5,483 nt of DNA, taken from Verrucomicrobia bacterium UBA3214. Lineage in GTDB: Bacteria; Verrucomicrobiota; Kiritimatiellia; RFP12; UBA1067. How positions within the stretch are numbered: position 1 is the stretch's first letter; the number at the start of each line of letters is the position of its first letter. A program made the translations under genes and the position numbers. The notes below the pieces were generated by a model. That model had not been told where the DNA came from. It searched no databases and was given only the letters and a program-made list of their open reading frames with translations. Positions 5,301-5,483 of this stretch are shown piece after piece. The stretch is taken from positions 5,348 through 10,830 of the forward strand of contig DEWI01000100.1 of NCBI GenBank assembly GCA_002363575.1, in the 5' to 3' direction.

Positions 5301-5483
5301 CGGGTGGTACACGGCTTCTTCCGGCGGGACGCAGATTACAGCATCTTCGACAGTTCTCGCCTCTGTCACGACGCTCTACGCGAGGTGGACGGCGAATACA
5401 TACAGCATCGCCTATTCGCTGGATGGAGGATCGCACGGGACGACGCATCCGTCTTCCGCTACATACGACATGGCGTTTTACGT
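2344..5483 (+). CDS. Secreted S8/S53-like serine protease with Fn3-like, BACON and InlB-type repeats (3' end missing)
   Basis: The frame is open for 1046 codons to the window edge, so the C-terminus is unseen. Residues 1-47 are a signal peptide: a long basic start, a hydrophobic stretch 30-46, and likely cleavage after AGA (45-47). Residues 112-170 resemble an inhibitor-type propeptide. The catalytic domain, about 182-624, has VKVGVISDS with Asp206, GEGSGMMEIVYDVAP with Glu246 where subtilisins have His, VVVDDV (289-294), FSSASNSG with the oxyanion Asn327, and GTSAAAPH with nucleophile Ser564. A beta-rich insert (about 337-460, DSDYDLYIAD) sits inside it. Next come an Fn3-like domain (635-719), an unrecognised beta-rich stretch (720-860), a BACON domain (862-941), one full InlB/Flg_new repeat (949-1016, YTFGGWYT) and the start of a second (1018 on). 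Relatives are exported, often surface-attached, and cut proteins or bind glycans; the substrate here is unknown. The 5' half has lower GC than the 3' half and upstream genes. Confidence 0.88.
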   Translation, partial: MKKKYDNVNHIGKCALVGRCGSALAMFRGLWTALAIALAFSALTAGANTLSAESEKRLNAAIASNQTEKRKLSKSARKIEDGLRQQIARSAGDKTANGSTVVAAAEELCDCEIIAEVSDRLLLLVESAGGKIISKSVKYKSIHVLLPYHSIERLSEDADIKSIRRVVPRMLNKNDVSNGVVGHNVPQARETYGVSGAGVKVGVISDSARWLPEMQATGDLPSGVTILDGFDGETYDGRGNRTDTGEGSGMMEIVYDVAPDAKLFFATGFGTDPEFAEAIESFYANGCRVVVDDVGWPSDPAFQDGIVAQAINDFTAKGGVYFSSASNSGNKDSDTSGTWEGDFSDSGSTYGSYSGSKHSFSGSITANEITRTADGVALQWADSWDNPDSDYDLYIADADGKILASSCNGQGDDFANSPPYEYIDIAKQIGSEFCRADNPGLYVVVVKCSGTDRFLRIDTARGRLAISTDGSTSGHNAAAAAITCAAASAPYPQRAFLASDPVETYSSDGPRKVFFDKNGAAITEGNFSSSGGRTLQKPDVTAADNTFSYWIKLQFGNTKFTGTSAAAPHAAAIAALMLEANPSLDRDGVFNIMKKATFSGPNATWNRTKGYGILNAEECVRLAKESNPVPVPKIPAAPSPYVEGTTLKWNAVAGAKYYKVYRATNPYAEPEEYSGWQSGVSKAIVKPSAEGTAYFWFVKAASAQDDTTASGFSETKVVAGDSNYTLLPYSSAHTHTTYNEKTEFHLYPSTSAISATPYSGRLTLTSTIAFTKSSGSGITAKINGTDVANNPAIGNGGLYMGNASFAISANSNTSSAPRSCLFHSNATTPSGYSASDGQAFGKHYNEWYARPHYIYQSGVASMSIGQTSQSVSADGGAYSVSVTATPSATSWTASANRDWVHLYRTSSNGSGVLGYYVEPNEGSARTATITVAGRTLSISQALGIVEQKVTVSFNANGGASCADREYTVGAAYGSLPETTKTGYTFGGWYTASSGGTQITASSTVLASVTTLYARWTANTYSIAYSLDGGSHGTTHPSSATYDMAFY

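Overview
The window is a high-GC bacterial chromosome segment with every supported gene on the + strand. It holds the 3' end of an FGGY sugar kinase gene, a complete queF gene, a two-gene PIN-domain (VapC-type) toxin-antitoxin module, and the first 1046 codons of a very large secreted serine protease gene that runs off the right edge. The architecture of the last gene (S8-like protease, Fn3-like domain, BACON domain, InlB/Flg_new repeats) resembles surface proteins of gut-associated Verrucomicrobiota, Kiritimatiellota or Lentisphaerota-like bacteria. That taxonomic guess is an inference with modest confidence, because no rRNA or marker gene is present.

Layout. Positions 1-213: kinase C-terminus. 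214-355: short spacer with no clear element. 356-820: queF, the last reductive step to the queuosine precursor preQ1. 821-941: very GC-rich spacer. 942-1040 and 1911-2014: two copies of a direct repeat of about 100 bp, each holding an extended -10 box (TGGTATAAT) followed at the expected transcription start by a conserved small hairpin. Copy 1 reads into the toxin-antitoxin pair (1132-1838, ATGA overlap). Copy 2 reads toward the protease gene. 1844-1880: hairpin after the toxin gene.

Between the second promoter and the protease start (2344) lies an untranslated leader of roughly 360 nt that is rich in potential RNA structure: two small hairpins (2111-2128 and 2142-2153, the latter with a GCAA tetraloop), a long nested imperfect hairpin of about 38 base pairs (2158-2261), and a hairpin whose 3' arm covers the protease Shine-Dalgarno sequence (2288-2333). 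This is the least explained part of the window and the best candidate for an undescribed regulatory element.

The kinase and queF look like ordinary housekeeping or metabolic genes with no visible functional link to each other. The toxin-antitoxin module, bracketed by the promoter-bearing repeats, and the protease with its lower-GC 5' half look accessory. The protease has the subtilisin fold signatures, but at the place of the catalytic histidine it shows a glutamate. As I recall, this is also the pattern in a subgroup of S8/S53-like secreted proteins.
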